Translations under genes and position numbers: made by a program | The notes under the pieces: model-generated | What the model was told of the DNA's origin: nothing | The model's database searches: none | The model's input: only the letters and a program-made list of their open reading frames with translations | Part shown: positions 30,497 to 34,131 of the stretch, piece after piece | Position numbering within the stretch: the stretch's first letter is position 1 | Layout: each line of letters starts with the position of its first letter | From: Vitrella brassicaformis | Lineage: Eukaryota > Sar > Vitrellaceae | Assembly (NCBI GenBank): GCA_001179505.1 | Contig: CDMY01000563.1 | Coordinates: forward strand, 17,407 to 51,537 | Length of the DNA stretch: 34,131 nt | Reading direction: 5' to 3'

Positions 30497-32371
30497 TCAC
30501 ATTATCACACAGCAAGGCCCACAAGCAGGCTTGTACGGCCGCATGGTCTCTCTGTACTTCTCCATGATCTCTCTGATCTCGGCTTTCTTCTCCCTGTTCC
30601 AAGTGTTAACCGCCGCCATGTCCCAGGGCGTCTGCCCCTGTTGTCATGAGATGAGATGAGCACACCACTCAGCCCATCGATGGTGTGAATGTCTGTGGGC
30701 ACTCACGTATGGGCCTTTGATGTCCAGCAGCGCACCGCCGCCCCACTCGAGCCTTTGAGAATGACACACAAGCAGAGAGAGAGTGGATGTGGATGAGAAG
30801 TTAGCGTCAGTCAGTCTGTGTCGCCCACAGCTGAGACACAGCCGCAGAGTGGCCATTGCCTGCAGCCTTATGGAGTGCCGTGTATCCGATCTGTGTGTGT
30901 CATGCACACAGTGAAAGGCAGTCAATCAGATGAGAGAAGACTGTGTTGTCTCACATTGTCGGTCTGTGTCAGCAGGTCCTTTCGTTTGGCATACATGGCC
31001 TCCATCACACCGACATGACCCTCCCAGGCAGCCCTTATGAATGGCGTGGTGCCAAGCTGCAATCAACATACACAGACACGCACACACACTGAGGCGTCAG
31101 AGACATGTGTGTGCTCTCTTACATTGTTGCGTGCATGGATCAGTTTGGGATCCCACGCCAGCAGCTTATTGACCACCGCAACATGGCCCTGCTGGGCAGC
31201 CAAGTGCAGGGCAGTGTCAGCATCCTATTGCATTGCATCACACCCAACACACATTTTCTCCTCATGACCAGCAGCCCAGAAGATGCTTAGGTTGGTACCG
31301 GGCCTGTTTGCTGCAGGATGGACCCGTCCATCTCGTACAGAAACTTCATCGCTTCAATTTTACCAAAGTACGCAGCAAGGTGGAGTGCCGTCCAGCCGTC
31401 CTGTGTGTGTCATGCATACAAAGAAAGGCAATCAATCAGATGAGAGAAGACTGTGTTGTCTTACCTCCCTCGTCTGTGTGAGCAGGTCGTTTCGTTTGGC
31501 ATACAGGACCTCCAACACATCGGCCTGACCATTGATGGCAGCCACCATGAATGCCGTGGTGCCATTTTGCAATGAACACACGCACACACACAAGTGACAC
31601 ACTGAGGCGTCAGAGACATGTGTGTGTTCTGTTACCCAGGTGTGTGCATCGATCAGTTTGGGATCCCACTCCAGCAGCTTGTTGACAGCCGCAACATGGC
31701 CACTCCCGGCAGCACGGTGCAGGGCATTCGAACCATACTGCATTTCATCACAGCAACACACATCTCTTCACCAGCAGCAACAAAGATGGTTTGTCTGTGT
31801 CAGTACCTTGGTCTCTGTTTGTTTCAGTACGTCAGGTTTGCTCTCATACATGACCGACATGACGCCCACCTGACACTTCTGTGCAGCCAACAAGAAGGGC
31901 GTGATCTACGCGCAGGAGCGAGAACACACAGACAGACCACTGAGTGCATTTCTGCCATCTTCAAAGTTGCATACCTCATAATCGTCTCGTTTGTCGAGTA
32001 TGTCCTTTCCCTCCTTGTTGATGAGCAAACGAACGGCCTCGACGGCCTCATCGCCGGCGTTGACGGCATCGAAGATGTCAGTCTGACACACAGCCAGCAC
32101 AAGAACAGCGGCCCATTGACGTGTGAGATTCTGCTGCTGTCTCCCTGACGTGTTTGATCTGCGGCTGTGGGGCGCTCGGCGGTGTCTTCACTGACGGCTG
32201 CTGGGTAGGGAACGCTGCAACACACAAACCATGGATGACCAATCGTATCTCTCTCTGTGTGTTGTGTTCGTGCCTTCCACACGGACCTGTTTGCTCTTCC
32301 GCAACCGCAAGTTTGATCTGTGCGGGAGAGACCGTGCTGGGCGGCCCCGTTGTGGTGCTCGCCATGCTCAT
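30497..32371 (-). CDS. Ankyrin-repeat region ending in a CVIM prenylation box (probably the C-terminal part of the kinase gene to its right)
   Basis: Exons 32371-32287, 32214-32150, 32082-31975, 31905-31807, 31737-31636, 31566-31465, 31400-31299, 31224-31123, 31056-30955, 30890-30829, 30752-30707 and 30637-30497 sum to 1116 nt (371 aa if read from ATG 32371). After a Pro/Thr-rich linker come about eight ankyrin repeats. Five successive exons are exactly 102 nt (34 codons) and one is 99 (e.g. NGTTAFMVAAINGQADVLEV, DGWTALHLAAYFGKIEAMKF). The C terminus is GPCCVIM, a CaaX box (Cys-Val-Ile-Met, the same as K-Ras4B) with an extra Cys that could be palmitoylated, so membrane attachment is likely. 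The acceptor before 31566 reads AA instead of AG. The reading frame is open upstream into the kinase, so ATG 32371 may be internal. Confidence 0.82.
30829..31737 (-). repeat. Tandem exon-intron duplication within the ankyrin array
   Basis: About 30880-31224 and 31395-31737 are similar in introns as well as exons. For example, GTCAATCAGATGAGAGAAGA (30921) recurs near 31432 with one change. ACTGAGGCGTCAGAGACATG occurs near 31089 and again at 31601. The period is about 510 bp, each unit holding two 34-codon repeats and their introns. Confidence 0.8.
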
Positions 32372-34131
32372 GTGAACACCCGATGTGTGGCCGACGAGAG
32401 ACACGTTGGCCGGAGGATGCGAGGCAGCCTCTGCAGAGCACAATGAGGCACAATAACAAGCGCCTATCCAATCGACCTTGTCGGGTGGATCTTCCAAAAA
32501 GCCACCCCAGCGGACCCGTACCAGGTTTCGTAACCACTCTTTCCTTTTCTGATTCCAGATGAGGAGGGGAGGGAGTCGGAGGAGGCGAGATCCCCAGTTC
32601 GTCGAGAACCTGCCATCAAGACGCGTCAAGCGTGTGCGCCTTCCTCTATTTGCCGTCTCTAGAGCTACATGCATCACATGTTTGGCTGTCGGACGGTCAC
32701 TCGCTTTGTATGCGAAGCAACTCTGATCCAGGCAAAGGGGAAAAAAAAAAAATAATAATTGGTACTGTATGGGGCCTCTCTGTCTTGTCTATCGGTTTGC
32801 CTTGATGGCATTCTTAATGTGCGGCGGCAGAGATGCCGGGATGTCAGGAATCTGACACCAAGGGAGGGAGACACGAGTGAATGAATAAGACTGGGGTGAC
32901 GGCACAGTACCTCTTTTTTGTCGACGACCTTTCGACTGATCTGCAGGATACCTTGGCCCTCAAACGGCGGTCGACCTGCAGATTATGCCTCTTGTCTCAC
33001 ATTGTGTCTCGCCTATTGTTGGAGCTGCTGCTCACCTCCGTGAATCTGGCCCAGTACTGGAGACGCACACATACACAGACAGACAGCACAGAGGCGACGA
33101 ACTACTGCTTTAGCATGTCTCTTGTGTGTATGAAATTGCTTACTGCCGCCCAAAGCCCATATGTCCGCCTTGGCACTCAGCTTGTCCACTGAGCGACATA
33201 ACAGTAAGGCCCTCTAGTAGCATTGTCTCGCTTTGCTTACAGTCTACGTCGAAGCCCTCGGGAGGCATAAAGTTGGGAGTCCCGCCAACTGCAGCACATG
33301 AGTCATTTCTGCTCTTGTGAGCCGCACTGTGAAAGATCTATCTGCGTGTGACTACCGGCAGTCAGCGTTGTTTTTCTATCAGAGCTGCGGATCATGCCGA
33401 AGTCAGAAATCTTGATGTTGTGGCCTTCGTCCAGCTGACAGCACAAGCGGGACAACAACAAGAGTTCTGAAACTCTGATGGGAGGATCACTACCGTGACC
33501 GACCAGTATGTTCTCAGGTTTCAGGTCTCTGTGGACGACTTGGTTGTCATGCAAATACTGCACACCCTCACATATCTGTGAGCGAAACACACACACATAG
33601 ACAGGGGCACACACAAATAATATAGACTCATATATATATTATAGAGACGTGAGAGACCTCTGCATGTATGCTCCTTTCGACCTGTTTGGCGAATCTGTCG
33701 CGCACATCGGGCGGCAGCGGTCTGTTCTTGGCCAGGTAGGACGCCAGAGAGCCGCCCTCGCACAACTCTGATGAGAATGACGAGCAGACACAAGAAAGGA
33801 CAAGGCGGATGGACGAAAATGCAAGAGAAACTGGCTACCTATGACGATCATGAGGCCGTGCTTGTCGTCTCTGCATATGCCCAGCAGCTGCACTATGTTG
33901 GGGTGTCGCAGCTGGATCATCGGGAGGGCCTCCTTGAGCACCTCCATGAACTGCGACTGCACACACACACACACTCATGGAAACAACAGACACAGGGAGA
34001 CTTCCGAGCGGCACCTCTCGGTCGAGCTCTGAGCGAAAAGGCCGGTGAGGACCTTTCCTGTAGTTAGCTGAATAGAGGATCTGCTGGGCGGTAAGTCCCA
34101 GAGTAAGAGTGCTTGGTAATAAGACCGATGG
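32372..34131 (-). CDS. Protein kinase domain, 5' end outside the window
   Basis: Ser/Thr-type kinase. Exons: ?-34015, 33956-33839, 33767-33658, 33575-33494, 33424-33356, 33288-33241, 33188-33144, 33056-33036 (21 nt), 32975-32911, 32851-32801, then 32722 onward. Visible motifs: [17 protein letters not shown] (alpha-C region), [28 protein letters not shown] (catalytic Asp), [15 protein letters not shown] (APE written PPE), [15 protein letters not shown]. The ATP-binding Gly loop and Lys are off the right edge. A stop at 32789-32791 is avoided by a GC-AG intron (AAG/gcaaac; poly-pyrimidine tract; acceptor 32723). The next exon then supplies the missing last subdomain ([16 protein letters not shown]). 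That frame continues 117 codons without a stop into the ankyrin part, so one kinase-ankyrin protein is the best model. Confidence 0.8.

Noticed and set aside
32789-32791. In-frame stop as the end of the kinase gene
   Set aside because: Stopping here removes the last kinase subdomain. The sequence immediately before is a GC donor and the downstream exon supplies the missing CFAY...DRPTA segment in phase.
1-34131. (TG)n/(AC)n, (TCTG)n and (CATC)n tracts as possible CRISPR or telomere-like arrays
   Set aside because: They are simple-sequence runs, mostly inside introns next to acceptors, without unique spacers or fixed repeat units.

Overview
This is nuclear DNA of a eukaryote. It has spliced genes with many introns of roughly 40-130 bases, GT-AG boundaries and TG-rich acceptors of the type tgtgtgcag, plus dense (TG)n, (TCTG)n and (CATC)n tracts. 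GC content is fairly high. A phosphoglycerate mutase with a signal-peptide-plus-transit-like leader and a deacetylase carrying ankyrin repeats point to an alveolate with a complex plastid. A chromerid such as Vitrella is my best guess, but it is an inference. I see no rRNA, tRNA, CRISPR array or complete transposon. Exon models were built by hand from splice signals, reading phase and family conservation. Most sum exactly to a whole number of codons, which is good internal support.

Layout, left to right. (1) 121-4177 (-): an 18-exon fusion of an ELO fatty-acyl elongase, an acyl-CoA delta-9 desaturase and a delta-12-desaturase-like domain that has lost its histidine boxes. (2) 4368-5827 (+): phosphoglycerate mutase with a leader. 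(3) 6456-9465 (-): a PCIF1/CAPAM-family mRNA cap adenosine methyltransferase homologue with an altered catalytic motif. (4) 9759-11742 (+): zinc alcohol dehydrogenase. (5) 13048-18917 (-): ankyrin-repeat class II histone deacetylase flanked by duplicated acidic modules. (6) 19363-20576 (+): unrecognised proline-rich basic protein. (7) 21845-25905 (-): ClpB/Hsp78-type disaggregase with a mitochondrial-like presequence. (8) 26244-26795 and 29289-29839 (+): two nearly identical LEA-like proteins, with a small MGSC-starting (probably acylated) protein gene between them at 28188-28960. (9) 29971-30241 (+): a 67-residue coiled-coil protein. (10) 30497 to the right edge (-): a protein kinase whose frame runs into an ankyrin array ending in a CVIM prenylation box; its 5' end lies outside the window.

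The first eight large genes form four consecutive head-to-head pairs with 190-445 bp between start codons. Each of the four intergenic spacers holds the octamer AGATCTGC, and one copy sits inside a perfect 20-bp palindrome. This suggests shared divergent promoters. The genes are not an operon and have mixed roles: lipid synthesis, glycolysis, RNA and chromatin modification, proteostasis, stress protection and signalling. The most unusual items are the three-part lipid enzyme with a dead desaturase domain, the cap-methyltransferase homologue with GPPY in place of NPPF, the kinase-ankyrin-CaaX reading frame, and the shared promoter octamer.
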